Positions 15,591-23,994 of a DNA stretch of 64,000 nucleotides are shown here, piece by piece; the stretch's first letter is position 1; each line of letters opens with the position of its first letter. The notes below the pieces were generated by a model. It was not told the DNA's origin. It did no database searches and was given only the letters and a program-made list of their open reading frames with translations. The translations under genes and the position numbers were made by a program. The DNA comes from Robiginitalea biformata HTCC2501. GTDB taxonomy: Bacteria; Bacteroidota; Bacteroidia; Flavobacteriales; Flavobacteriaceae. Location: contig NC_013222.1 of assembly GCF_000024125.1 (NCBI RefSeq), positions 248,001 through 312,000 on the forward strand. The letters run 5' to 3'.

Positions 15591-17624
15591 ATGAAACGAT
15601 TTGCCTTCCTCCTGCTGGCCCTTTGGGTCCTCCCTGCAACTACCCAGCAACCCTCACTACAACAAATCCTTGGTTACAGCTTCCCAACCGAGCTGACAGC
15701 CTCAGAAACCAGCGGCCTGGTTGCCTGGGTGGAAAACGCCGAAGGGGTCCGGAATATCTACTACGCAAGGGGCCTGGAGTACCTGCCGGTGCAACTCACC
15801 CGTTACACGGCGGACGACGGGCAGGAACTGTCCCAGCTCCGTTTCGGCCCCGAAGGGAAAACCTTGTGGTTCGTACGCGGCGGGTCTGCCAACCGCCAGG
15901 GGGAATACCCGAACCCCGTAAGCATGCCCGACCCGCCGGAGCAGACGATCCATAAGGCCTCCCTGGAAAACTCGGACATCCAGGCCCTGTCGGAGGGGCA
16001 CCACCCGCTGCTGGCCGGGGACCGGGTTATCTTCCTCAGGAAAGGGCAGCCCCGGATCATGGATTTGAGCGGGGAAAACGAAAGCCCGCTCTTTAAGGTG
16101 CGGGGTTCGGTTTCCGGCCTGGCGCTCTCCCCGGATGGATCCAAACTCGCCTTTGTCAACAGCCGGGGGGATCACAGTTTTATCGGCATCTACAACTTTG
16201 CCACGGAAGCATTCCATTTCCAGGATCCCAGCATCGATCGGGACTCCGACCCGGTCTGGTCCCCGGACGGGCAGCAGCTTGCCTTCCTCAGGACGCCGTA
16301 TGAGGAGCCGGAATTATTTGTCCCCCGGCGTCAGGGACTCCCCTTTTCGATACGGGTCACAGAGGTTGCCAGCGGGAAAACCCAAACTATCTTTACAGCA
16401 GATGCAGGGACGGGCAGCGTCTTCCAGGGGGTTTCCGCTTCCAACCAATTGTTCTGGACGGCCCGAAATACGCTGATATTCCCCTGGGAAAAGGACGGGT
16501 GGCGCCACCTGTATGAACTCCCTGCTGGTGGCGGGGAACCCCGGCTGATTACCCCGGGGGCCGGCGAAGTACAGTATGTTTCCCAAAACACGGACCGGGG
16601 AACGCTGCTTTTTAATTCCAACCAGGCAGACCGGGACCGGCCCCATATCTATTCGTATGACGGCGGCCTGAAACAGCTTACCCGGGGCGAATCGCTTGAG
16701 TGGACGCCCGTCATGGATGGAGACGGAGCGATTTTCTGCCTGGGCTCCACAGCCACCGATCCTGCCAATGTCAAGCGCATAATACCTGGCGGCATCGAGG
16801 CGGTTACCCGGGACCTCAACTATCCCTCCGAATCCCTGGTGGTGCCCGTCGCCGTTTCCCTTACCGCCAGCGATGGCCACCCGTCCTACGGCCAGCTCTT
16901 TGTCCCTCCCGGCCTGAAAAGAGGCGAAAAAGCCCCGGCAGTGATCTATTTCCACGGGGGGTCGCGCCGGCAGATGTTCCCGGGGTTCCACCACCTGGGG
17001 TACTACCACTACGCCTATGCAATGAACCAGTACCTGGCCCAGAACGGGTATGTGGTGCTGAGCCTGAATTACCGGAGCGGGACCGGCTACGGCCTGGAAT
17101 TCCGGGAAGCCGAAGGGTACGGGGCAGCTGGTGCCAGCGAATACCGGGATGTCCTGGCTGCGGCCGGTTTCCTGCAAAACCACCCGCAGGTGGATGCCTC
17201 CCGTCTGGGCCTCTGGGGCGGGTCGTACGGGGGCTACCTGACCGCCCTGGGCCTGGCCCGCAACTCGGATCGTTTCAAAGCCGGGGTGGATATCCACGGG
17301 GTGTACGACTGGAACAACATCATCGAAGGCTTCATGCCCAGCTACAACCCGCTGGCCAAGCCGGAATTTGCCAAAAGGGCGTATGAGGCTTCCCCCATCG
17401 CCGTGATGGAGGGGTGGAAATCTCCGGTGCTTTTGATCCACGGGGATGACGACCGCAATGTGCCTTTCAGCGAGACCGTAAAGAAAGCCGGGCGCCTGAG
17501 GGAATTGGGCGTAGAATTCGAACAGCTGGTCTTCCCGGACGATGTCCATATGTTCCTCCTGCACGACAACTGGTACCGGGCCCTGGAGGCCACCAAAGAC
17601 TTTTTTGACCGCAAGCTGAACTAG
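15591..17624 (+). CDS. Secreted S9 family prolyl oligopeptidase / dipeptidyl-peptidase
   Basis: A 677-residue serine peptidase with a signal peptide (MKRFAFLLLALWVLPATTQQ), an N-terminal beta-propeller with TolB/WD-like turns (LSPDGSKLAF, WSPDGQQLAF) and a C-terminal alpha/beta hydrolase domain. Triad: Ser545 in GGSYGG, Asp621 in HGDDDRNVP, His653 in DDVHMF. S9 enzymes cut oligopeptides, often after proline or at acylated N-termini; exact specificity cannot be read. The CAACCAACC leader before ATG is typical of this genome. Confidence 0.92.
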   Translation: MKRFAFLLLALWVLPATTQQPSLQQILGYSFPTELTASETSGLVAWVENAEGVRNIYYARGLEYLPVQLTRYTADDGQELSQLRFGPEGKTLWFVRGGSANRQGEYPNPVSMPDPPEQTIHKASLENSDIQALSEGHHPLLAGDRVIFLRKGQPRIMDLSGENESPLFKVRGSVSGLALSPDGSKLAFVNSRGDHSFIGIYNFATEAFHFQDPSIDRDSDPVWSPDGQQLAFLRTPYEEPELFVPRRQGLPFSIRVTEVASGKTQTIFTADAGTGSVFQGVSASNQLFWTARNTLIFPWEKDGWRHLYELPAGGGEPRLITPGAGEVQYVSQNTDRGTLLFNSNQADRDRPHIYSYDGGLKQLTRGESLEWTPVMDGDGAIFCLGSTATDPANVKRIIPGGIEAVTRDLNYPSESLVVPVAVSLTASDGHPSYGQLFVPPGLKRGEKAPAVIYFHGGSRRQMFPGFHHLGYYHYAYAMNQYLAQNGYVVLSLNYRSGTGYGLEFREAEGYGAAGASEYRDVLAAAGFLQNHPQVDASRLGLWGGSYGGYLTALGLARNSDRFKAGVDIHGVYDWNNIIEGFMPSYNPLAKPEFAKRAYEASPIAVMEGWKSPVLLIHGDDDRNVPFSETVKKAGRLRELGVEFEQLVFPDDVHMFLLHDNWYRALEATKDFFDRKLN

Positions 17625-17814
17625 TTTTGCGATCGGTTCAAGGCAGGGGTCGCTCAGGGAGCGAGACCGCCGTAATAATGAAAGCAGGGCTCTGACATGA
17701 AAGAAAGCAGGGCTACGGCATTACACAAAGCAGGACTACGGTTTAAAATATCCCCGGCAATATCCCCGCCCCGGATGCGTTCTAATATTCCGCAACCACT
17801 TAATTGCCAATATT

Positions 17815-18540
17815 ATGAAAAACGCATATGCCATCCTGGCAGGGGTATTTTTCCTGTTCTGCACCGCAGGCATCCAGGCCCAGGGCCTGTACCACAAAGG
17901 CACCCTCCAGCTCAAAAAAGGGAAGGAAAAGGAAGTATATATCGAAATAGACTTTGGCTTCCCGCAGCGGTTCCAGCAAGGAATCACCTACGTGGAGCCC
18001 AAGGACTGGGCCAAATACCAGAAAACCGGGAAACTCAAGGGAAAGATGAAGCAGAAGATGGAGCCCAAGCACTTTGAGAGCTTTACCCTGGAAGACGGAC
18101 GGGTCTTCGAAACCATCTGGTATACGGACCTTACGGGCCGGGCCATCAAGATGATCCCGAAGCGGATGACCCTGCAGCGCATTGCCGACGGGCCAATCAA
18201 GGTGTACAAACTCTACAGCCGGACCACCGGGAAGATCAACCACGAGCTGGCAGACTATGTCATGGGCAAGCGGGAAGACCTGGTCAACTATATCCAGAAC
18301 AATTTCCAATTGCTCATCCACAAGCACAGCAAGCACCCGAAAAACGTCCAGCAGATCAACCTGCTCAACTACATCGGGGACAATGCCCGCGTAAAGGAAA
18401 ACTACGACAAGAACCACTACGGGCTGCGCGACCAGTTTTCGGCAGAGCACAAAATGGGTATCTATGTAGGGAAGGAATACGAGGCTGCTTTCCTGCGCCT
18501 GGTCAACGACTACAACGGGGATACCGGGGCCGCCCGGTAG
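17815..18540 (+). CDS. Secreted hypothetical protein
   Basis: A 241-residue protein with a clear signal peptide (MKNAYAILAGVFFLFCTAGIQAQ) and a basic mature part rich in Lys, Tyr and His. I recognise no domain. The N-terminal half is beta-like (GTLQLKKGKEKEVYIEIDFGFP), the C-terminal half helical. The 190-base upstream gap has no gene, only short imperfect AGCAGG(A/G)CTACGG repeats. A weak terminator-like hairpin follows. Confidence 0.75.
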   Translation: MKNAYAILAGVFFLFCTAGIQAQGLYHKGTLQLKKGKEKEVYIEIDFGFPQRFQQGITYVEPKDWAKYQKTGKLKGKMKQKMEPKHFESFTLEDGRVFETIWYTDLTGRAIKMIPKRMTLQRIADGPIKVYKLYSRTTGKINHELADYVMGKREDLVNYIQNNFQLLIHKHSKHPKNVQQINLLNYIGDNARVKENYDKNHYGLRDQFSAEHKMGIYVGKEYEAAFLRLVNDYNGDTGAAR

Positions 18541-18562
18541 CCGCGCCGAATACCGTAAACCC

Positions 18563-18595
18563 AACCCCTCTGCAGCCAATTCCAGGGGGGTTTTT
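18563..18595 (+). terminator. Possible terminator after the secreted hypothetical gene
   Basis: AACCCC (18563-18568) pairs with GGGGTT (18587-18592) across an 18-base loop and is followed by T residues. The stem is short, so this is a weak call supported mainly by its place 23 bases after a stop codon. Confidence 0.35.
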
Positions 18596-18704
18596 ATATT
18601 GGCAACATCCTGACGCACATACCGTTTATCCCATTTCCCACAGAAATTTTATTGTCATTCCGACAGACATGCGCTATCTTAAAATGCCAAAAAACACCTG
18701 TCCA

Positions 18705-19316
18705 ATGAAATGTTTACGACTTACCGGACCGATGATAGTCCTGTTGCTACTTCCAGCATGCGGGGAATCCAAAAAGGAAGCGAACAGCCCGCAAGGGGCC
18801 GATGCAGCCGTGGAGGAAACCCCTTACGGGGATGAATCCAATGCCTCCCCGGCGCAACAGGGTGATTATTCAGCGCTTTACGCCCTGGGTGAATCCTGCA
18901 AACTAACCCCTGGACAACTAGCAGAAGCCCTCGATTTGGAGGCGGGGCAGGTTGAGGAAAAAGGCAATTACCAGGGGAACTGCACCTATGCGGTTACAGA
19001 ACCCGGAGGCCTGACCATCCAGTACCAGGTGGGCAACGAACGCTGGCCGCAGGACATTGTCCTTGACAATATCCGCACGGCCCGGGAAAGCGACCTGTAC
19101 GACATCCGGATGAGTGATTCCGGCGACACCTATATCACCCGGCACCCGGCCCAGGGATTCCTGCTCCTGCTGAACCCGGAGTACGCAAACCCCGTTAAGA
19201 TCAGCTTCAACTATTTTAATCCGGACGGCCCGAAACTTACGGAGGCCCAGATGGCCCAGCGCCGGGAAAACACCTATAAAATAGCCAATTACCTCATCGA
19301 GAGCTACCAAAAATAA
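18705..19316 (+). CDS. Lipoprotein of unknown function
   Basis: Starting at the ATG at 18705 gives a lipoprotein signal (MKCLRLTGPMIVLLLLPAC) with a lipobox LLPAC; a start at 18669 would place 12 polar residues before it. The 203-residue product has an Asp/Glu/Ser/Pro-rich linker followed by a compact domain with two Cys (GESCKLTPGQLAEAL, GNCTYAV) and conserved-looking aromatics. No family recognised. The next gene begins 6 bases after its stop, so they probably form an operon. Confidence 0.75.
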   Translation: MKCLRLTGPMIVLLLLPACGESKKEANSPQGADAAVEETPYGDESNASPAQQGDYSALYALGESCKLTPGQLAEALDLEAGQVEEKGNYQGNCTYAVTEPGGLTIQYQVGNERWPQDIVLDNIRTARESDLYDIRMSDSGDTYITRHPAQGFLLLLNPEYANPVKISFNYFNPDGPKLTEAQMAQRRENTYKIANYLIESYQK

Positions 19317-19322
19317 CCAACC

Positions 19323-20669
19323 ATGAAACCGAATAACCAACTCTGGATTCTCGGCGTCCTGCTGCTGGCAGTACTTCCCGTCAGCGCCCAGCCGTTCTCC
19401 CTTAACGACAAGATCCAACCCGTGGAACTGGCCCTGCAGGAAGATAGCCGCCCGGGGCGCGGGGATGCTAAATTCCTGGCAACCCTGAGCACCGTCGACA
19501 CCACTAATTATTATTACATCACGGGCCACGATATGTTTCGGTTTGTGGATATTATTGTGAAAGGCCTCGGGAATTCCTCCCCCCTGGAAGCTTCCCTGGT
19601 CTACGACAACTGGAAAGACGTGGTCGAGACGCAATCCTCCGGTCGAGCCGAAGACGGGATCATGCATTTTCAGGTGAGGGCCTACGGGGCCATTGGCCTC
19701 ATCATAAATTCGCCCAGGGATGAAACGGTAAATTTCACAATCATGGCAAGCGCCAGTACGCCGCGTAAATCCTACCTGGGCAACCCGTTTGTCCCGATCA
19801 GTGACGGGGATGCAGTGGCAGGAGCGGCAGGGACTTCGGGAGAAGGGGGCAGTTCCGGAAACAATACCTTCCTGTATATCGCCCTCGGGATAGCCCTTTT
19901 GGTCATCGGCCTTTTGGCCGGAAAGCTTATGGGCCGGAAATCGGCATCGGTGATTGCCCTAATGCTGACTTTTACCTTCCAGGCCGCCGGGCAGAATGGC
20001 GCCACACCCGGATTCTTTTACAAAGACCGGTACTACAACGGGGAAGACCTGGATAACGGCAAGTTTGAGGAGGACCTCGAGGAGGAGATGGGCGATGGCT
20101 ATGACCCCTCGGATGATATCAGCGATTTGAACGACAAATTAAACAGCATCAAGGAGTTCCTGGACAATGCGACCAACCTGTACGACAGCTACTCAGGCCT
20201 CGGGAGTTGCATCAATTCCACACCCCTCCCCGGGGAACCCCGTATCCCTTCTTTTTGCGACGAACCCCTGACCACGGCCGGCCCGGATAACGAAAACAGC
20301 TGTGCCGCGTGTTTCCTGGATGCCCGCAGGCAGTTCAATGAGGTGCGCTACCTTTTTGAGCAATTGGCCACGATATACAAATGCACGAAGGATTTCTCCA
20401 ATGCGGCCCTGTCCTTCGGGGACAACGCATCCGGGATCCATGCGGTTTCAGGTATGGCCTGGCAGACCCAGCGCCGGAATATTGAAAAATCCATCGTAGA
20501 CCTGGAAGCCGCCTACGACAATAAGTATGGCGAACTGTTGAACAGCCTGTCGGAGTCCATGCTGAAACTCAGCGAATGTGAAGCCAGGTACGGCGTGGAG
20601 GACTGGTTCGACCGCTTCGGGTATATGTATTTCGAATTTATCAAAGACAAATATCGCCGAAAGGATTGA
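19323..20669 (+). CDS. Membrane-anchored hypothetical protein with an internal signal-like segment
   Basis: A 448-residue protein. It has an N-terminal signal peptide (ending SAQP), an exported N-terminal domain (about 20-165), a Gly/Ser linker, a transmembrane helix (LYIALGIALLVIGLLAG, about 183-199), and then MGRKSASVIALMLTFTFQAAGQ (203-224), which itself looks like a signal peptide. The last 220 residues contain several Cys (GSCINS, CDEP, CAACF, YKC, SECEARY) and helices. It may be a natural fusion or a frameshift-healed join of two secreted proteins. Function unknown; part of the 18.7-21.1 kb lipoprotein operon. Confidence 0.75.
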   Translation: MKPNNQLWILGVLLLAVLPVSAQPFSLNDKIQPVELALQEDSRPGRGDAKFLATLSTVDTTNYYYITGHDMFRFVDIIVKGLGNSSPLEASLVYDNWKDVVETQSSGRAEDGIMHFQVRAYGAIGLIINSPRDETVNFTIMASASTPRKSYLGNPFVPISDGDAVAGAAGTSGEGGSSGNNTFLYIALGIALLVIGLLAGKLMGRKSASVIALMLTFTFQAAGQNGATPGFFYKDRYYNGEDLDNGKFEEDLEEEMGDGYDPSDDISDLNDKLNSIKEFLDNATNLYDSYSGLGSCINSTPLPGEPRIPSFCDEPLTTAGPDNENSCAACFLDARRQFNEVRYLFEQLATIYKCTKDFSNAALSFGDNASGIHAVSGMAWQTQRRNIEKSIVDLEAAYDNKYGELLNSLSESMLKLSECEARYGVEDWFDRFGYMYFEFIKDKYRRKD

Positions 20670-20671
20670 CC

Positions 20672-21082
20672 ATGGGATTAAACGAATTGAGATTGATTGG
20701 GATGGCATGGGCCTGCTGCCTGGTCCTGGGTTGTAAATCAACCGGGCCGGCAACCGCCCCGGCACCGATAGAGCATAGCATCCTGGGCTCCTGGGAGGGG
20801 TGTGACGGACGGGTAGTTACGTTTACCCGTGAACCGGATGGTCTGATTCTGGGGCATTACTCGGAATTGGGCGGGCTCGGGAAGTACGGTTTTACACGGC
20901 TTGAAGAGGGATACCGGATCCGCCGGCAGGGCCGGGGCACCTACAACGGGAAGGTGAAATGGCGGGATACCAAAGGAAACGCATCCTGGAAAAACGTGGT
21001 AATCACCATTGAAATCGACAACGTCTTTCGCAGTGACGGTTCGGATAGTTGCAGTGCTGAAATGACCCGGCTGGACCCTTGA
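20672..21082 (+). CDS. Small lipoprotein of unknown function
   Basis: The ATG at 20672, two bases after the previous stop, starts a 136-residue protein with a lipobox (CCLVLGC, Cys about 21). The mature domain starts with LGSWEGCDGRVVTFTRE and continues with beta hairpins (GHYSELGGLGKYGFTR, GYRIRRQGRGTYNG), resembling a small lipocalin- or META-like barrel. No functional residues stand out. Close spacing indicates cotranscription with the upstream gene. Confidence 0.75.
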   Translation: MGLNELRLIGMAWACCLVLGCKSTGPATAPAPIEHSILGSWEGCDGRVVTFTREPDGLILGHYSELGGLGKYGFTRLEEGYRIRRQGRGTYNGKVKWRDTKGNASWKNVVITIEIDNVFRSDGSDSCSAEMTRLDP

Positions 21083-21146
21083 ATTGGTTGGTTATCCTAT
21101 GCTATATTTGGCTGGCCGGCGGGATGCCGGTCCAATTGATCCTTGC

Positions 21147-21524
21147 ATGAAAAAGTTGCTACTCCTCTTTTTGGTCATCAGTTCACAGCCTATCCTGGCC
21201 CAGATCGAACAGGATAAACTATTGCACTACGGGGCCGGCGTGGCCTCCGGGGCGGCCGGTGCCTTTATCGCACACGAAATCTCCGGCGGCAACCGCTGGT
21301 GGACGCTCACCGGGGCCGTCGGGGGAAGCCTGATTGCCGGGCTGGCCAAGGAAGCCATCGACAAAAACCGCTACGGCGTATGGGACAACGGCGACCTGGC
21401 CGCAACCGTAGCCGGGGGCGTTACGGTTGGGGTGGTCATCGAGTTGTTCCGCGGGAAAAACCGACGCGGCCGGACCAATGCCTCCCGGAGCTTCCGGGGC
21501 TTCCGGGTGGTCGCCGGCAGGTAA
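21147..21524 (+). CDS. Small secreted glycine-zipper-like membrane protein
   Basis: The frame is open from 21084, but the signal peptide MKKLLLLFLVISSQPILAQ sets the start at 21147. The 125-residue product has two Gly/Ala-rich hydrophobic segments (YGAGVASGAAGAFIAHEI and LTGAVGGSLIAGLAKEA, then a third, LAATVAGGVTVGVVIELF) and a basic Arg-rich tail. The pattern DKLLHYGAG...A..KE..D....G.WDNGDLAAT recalls the short lipoprotein-like YfiM/DUF2279 family in outline; confidence in that is modest. Confidence 0.7.
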   Translation: MKKLLLLFLVISSQPILAQIEQDKLLHYGAGVASGAAGAFIAHEISGGNRWWTLTGAVGGSLIAGLAKEAIDKNRYGVWDNGDLAATVAGGVTVGVVIELFRGKNRRGRTNASRSFRGFRVVAGR

Positions 21525-21526
21525 TT

Positions 21527-22093
21527 TTATTCCTCCGCTATCTGGACGGCCAGGCCATTGACGTCAAAATACTCGGAAATCTGGGAAATTTTACCGGCTT
21601 CATTAATGGTTATCAGCGTAAAGAATTTCACCCCCACATCCTTGCCGGACTCCGTATGCGTAGCGTGCCAGGTGCCATAGACCCGGATTACGTCCGGTTC
21701 GATGGTGGCAGTGGCTTCAGGAAATACCGAGCCTGACCAGTACGCCCCGACGGTGGAATCGGGCATGACGATCCCTTCGTGCCATTGGATGTTGTCAAAG
21801 TTCTCGTGGTACCCCCTGATGCCGGACAGGAATTCCTCTTTCCCGACCCATTGGCCCCCATTGTAGGCGGGCGGGCTAAATTGCAGCGTATCGGCCAGCA
21901 TCCCGTCAATACGCTCCAGGTCTTCGGCAGCATGGGCGGCAAATAGGCTCTCTATGATGCCCACCTGTTTCTCAAAAGCCTGGTAATCCGGTTGGGCTTC
22001 TGCCGATTCCGACATTTCAGGTTCCGGTTGTTCCCCGCACCCCGCAAGGGCAATTACTGCCAGTGCCGACAGTACAAAATTCAAAGCTTTCAT
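21527..22093 (-). CDS. Lipoprotein with a SnoaL/NTF2-like domain
   Basis: A 188-residue protein with a lipobox (IALAGC, Cys about 19), a Glu/Pro-rich linker and an NTF2-like domain: IESLFAAHAAEDLERIDGML, then beta strands (VRVYGTWHATH, FFTLITINEAGKISQISEYF). Such domains bind small hydrophobic molecules or act as polyketide-cyclase-like folds; many secreted ones have no known substrate. Transcribed alone, convergent with the plus-strand lipoprotein operon. Confidence 0.8.
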   Translation of the reverse strand: MKALNFVLSALAVIALAGCGEQPEPEMSESAEAQPDYQAFEKQVGIIESLFAAHAAEDLERIDGMLADTLQFSPPAYNGGQWVGKEEFLSGIRGYHENFDNIQWHEGIVMPDSTVGAYWSGSVFPEATATIEPDVIRVYGTWHATHTESGKDVGVKFFTLITINEAGKISQISEYFDVNGLAVQIAEE

Positions 22094-22146
22094 AATTAAT
22101 TGGTTTTAAGGTTATCTATCTTCTTAAGATACAAAAACTTAGGATA

Positions 22147-22174
22147 CAAAAACTGCACCCGGATCCGGGTGCAG
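22147..22174 (-). terminator. Rho-independent terminator after the TerB-like gene
   Basis: A perfect 22-base palindrome at 22153-22174 (half-site CTGCACCCGGA) is followed on the minus strand by TTTTTG, a standard intrinsic terminator. It lies downstream of the gene at 22312-22638 and upstream of the SnoaL lipoprotein start, and so separates the two. Confidence 0.75.
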
Positions 22175-22311
22175 CCTTCATCAACCAAATAACCAACTAG
22201 CCCCTCCCGGAGGGTCCGGAAGGAACGCAAACCATCATGAGCGAACAGACACCCTCAAGGGGATGTCCCGAATGGTTTGCAACCTATATACGGAACAGAG
22301 GTACCAAAGGT

Positions 22312-22638
22312 TCAGTTTCTCAACTGGATGCCTGCAGCGGTCAGCACCCGGTAGATGAACTGGATTTCCCGCTCGTCCACCTCCCCGTCCGAATTGGCCG
22401 CTTCATTGAGCAGGCGGGCCAGGAGTTGTTTCTGTTCGTCCGGCATGGCGCGGAGTACGGCCAGGGCCTCGGCGGGCTCGGTATTCCGGGCCTCCAATAT
22501 CAGGTCCGGACCCACGTCCAGCGTATCGGACAGGCGGTTCATAAAATCTATTTCGCCGTCTTTGATTTCCTCATCCATCTGGATGACTTCGTCAATGGTT
22601 TTGAGGACGGCCAGTTTTTCCATTAAATTAAAAGGCAT
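22312..22638 (-). CDS. TerB-like small helical protein, copy 1
   Basis: A 108-residue all-helical acidic protein. It aligns along its length with the protein at 23197-23514 (MEKLAVLKTIDEVIQMDEE versus VEQLAVIKALDEVILVDKL; NEAANSDGEVDEREIQFI versus REAAGADGRITDAELELI). The last block, a D-G-x-[IV] turn followed by an acidic helix, resembles the metal-binding repeat of the tellurite-resistance TerB family. The start aligns with that of copy 2. Function is not known. Confidence 0.75.
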   Translation of the reverse strand: MPFNLMEKLAVLKTIDEVIQMDEEIKDGEIDFMNRLSDTLDVGPDLILEARNTEPAEALAVLRAMPDEQKQLLARLLNEAANSDGEVDEREIQFIYRVLTAAGIQLRN

Positions 22639-22803
22639 TCCAAAGATTTTACCTGCAGCCGAGTGTAATTTCTGCCGCTGCTGATTTGCAGGCGAAAAGA
22701 TAGGAAGATATTCGGTTGGTACCTATGGCACGAACCCCTCCAGCGGCAAATATTCCCGCAATTTGTCTACAGGGCGGCAGTAGGGATGTATTTTTACAAA
22801 ACT

Positions 22804-23187
22804 ATGGAAGGAAATTACAACGTACTGGGAACAAAACTCATCCCCTGCAGCCGGGACCCGCTTACCGGGTTTTACCGGGACGGGGATTGCCGTACGGGGC
22901 CAGGCGATACGGGTACCCATGTGGTTTGTGCGGTCATGACCGCAGAGTTTCTGCAGTTTACACGCTCCCGGGGGAACGACCTGAGTACCCCGATGCCCTA
23001 TTTTAATTTTCCCGGCCTGCAGCCCGGGGATAGCTGGTGCCTGTGCGCCTCCCGCTGGAAAGAAGCCTACCGGGAAGGGGTGGCACCTCCGGTCATTCTG
23101 GAAGCCACGCACCGGAAAGCCCTGGAAATCCTGGAATTTGAGTGGTTGCTGGAATACAAGCACACCCCGGAAGATGCGGCCGGGTAG
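22804..23187 (+). CDS. DUF2237 family protein
   Basis: A 127-residue protein matching DUF2237 through its length: NVLGTKLIPCSRDPLTGFYR, DGDCRTGPGDTGTHVVCAVM, GNDLSTPMP, GDSWCLCASRWKEA and LEATHRKALEI. The conserved Cys and His residues are present, but no reaction is established for the family. The ATG at 22804 gives the usual short N-terminus; one at 22786 adds 6 residues. It lies between the two TerB-like genes on the opposite strand. Confidence 0.9.
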   Translation: MEGNYNVLGTKLIPCSRDPLTGFYRDGDCRTGPGDTGTHVVCAVMTAEFLQFTRSRGNDLSTPMPYFNFPGLQPGDSWCLCASRWKEAYREGVAPPVILEATHRKALEILEFEWLLEYKHTPEDAAG

Positions 23188-23196
23188 CTTTGAAGA

Positions 23197-23514
23197 TCAA
23201 TCGGGTTCAATTTCCCGGAGGATCCCCTGAATCAATTCGAGCTCGGCATCGGTAATCCGCCCGTCGGCCCCCGCGGCCTCCCGCAGCAGCACGGACAGGG
23301 CGTGCTTTTTGTTTTCGGACATAAGCTTCAGAACGGCCATGGCCTGTGCGGCCTCTACATTCCGTGCTTTTCGGATCAGGTCCATCTTAAACCCGAGCAC
23401 TTTGGCCAGGTGTGCGATAAAAGACGCTTCTTCCTCGTAGACGAGTTTGTCCACCAGGATTACTTCATCCAGGGCCTTGATGACGGCCAGCTGTTCGACT
23501 AGGTTGTATTTCAC
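23197..23514 (-). CDS. TerB-like small helical protein, copy 2
   Basis: A 105-residue paralogue of the protein at 22312-22638, with the same helical layout and the conserved AAGADGRITDAELELIQ block. The two copies flank the DUF2237 gene and both read leftward, so a local duplication with the DUF2237 gene between them is likely. No catalytic function visible. Confidence 0.75.
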   Translation of the reverse strand: MKYNLVEQLAVIKALDEVILVDKLVYEEEASFIAHLAKVLGFKMDLIRKARNVEAAQAMAVLKLMSENKKHALSVLLREAAGADGRITDAELELIQGILREIEPD

Positions 23515-23575
23515 ACGAATCCGTTGAGTTCCAATGATGCGGTATGGAGTTAAACCCTCCCCGAGCCGGGCAGGA

Positions 23576-23887
23576 TCAGGATTTGGATTGTACCCCGGGG
23601 CCCGTTTTGGATTTCACCCCCGGGCCTGTTTTGGATTTCACCCCGGGGCCCGTCTTGGACTTGACCCCTGGCCCTGTTTTGGACTTGACCCCCGGGCCTG
23701 TTTTGGACTTCACTCCCGGGCCTGTTTTGGACTTCACCCCAGGGCCTGTTTTGGACTTCACCCCAGGGCCTGTTTTGGACTTCACCCCAGGGCCCGTCTT
23801 GGACTTGACCCCCGGGCCTGTTTTGGATTTAACCCCCGGGCCGCTCTTGGGCGACAGCGGGGATTTTGGATTCGATGCATCGGACAT
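23576..23887 (-). CDS. Lys/Gly/Pro repeat protein (disordered)
   Basis: A 103-residue basic protein: a short N-terminus MSDASNPKSPLSPKS, then an exact octapeptide array of SKTGPGVK. All reading frames are open through this array, but copy-to-copy base changes are silent only in this frame: Thr ACG/ACA, Lys AAA/AAG, Val GTG/GTC/GTT, Gly GGG/GGA/GGC, Pro CCG/CCC/CCA/CCT. That marks this strand as the coding one. The peptide is disordered and positively charged, so it may bind nucleic acid or polyanions. It is divergent from the TPR membrane gene, 107 bases away. Confidence 0.75.
   Translation of the reverse strand: MSDASNPKSPLSPKSGPGVKSKTGPGVKSKTGPGVKSKTGPGVKSKTGPGVKSKTGPGVKSKTGPGVKSKTGPGVKSKTGPGVKSKTGPGVKSKTGPGVQSKS
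23600..23839. repeat. 24-bp tandem repeat, ten full units
   Basis: Ten complete 24-base units lie head to tail with partial units on both sides. The period is a multiple of three and the units differ by a few bases each, so the array is not a fresh duplication. No spacers are present, which excludes CRISPR. Confidence 0.95.
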
Positions 23888-23994
23888 GGCTTTGTTCTTA
23901 AGTAGTTAGTATATTCACTATATTAGTTAAAATAACCATCTAATCCAAGGATTTCGACCGGTATTTCCCTCTCAAAAACAACCGGTTACGGCAT

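Noticed and set aside
16314..17564. 416-residue minus-strand open frame
   Set aside because: Antisense of the S9 peptidase catalytic domain, no homology.
23600..23839. CRISPR-like array
   Set aside because: 24-bp units are directly adjacent with no spacers and code for an octapeptide.
23544..23909. Plus-strand frame with GPVLDFTP repeats
   Set aside because: The same array read on the minus strand has only silent changes between units; the plus frame has Phe/Leu switches, so it is a shadow.
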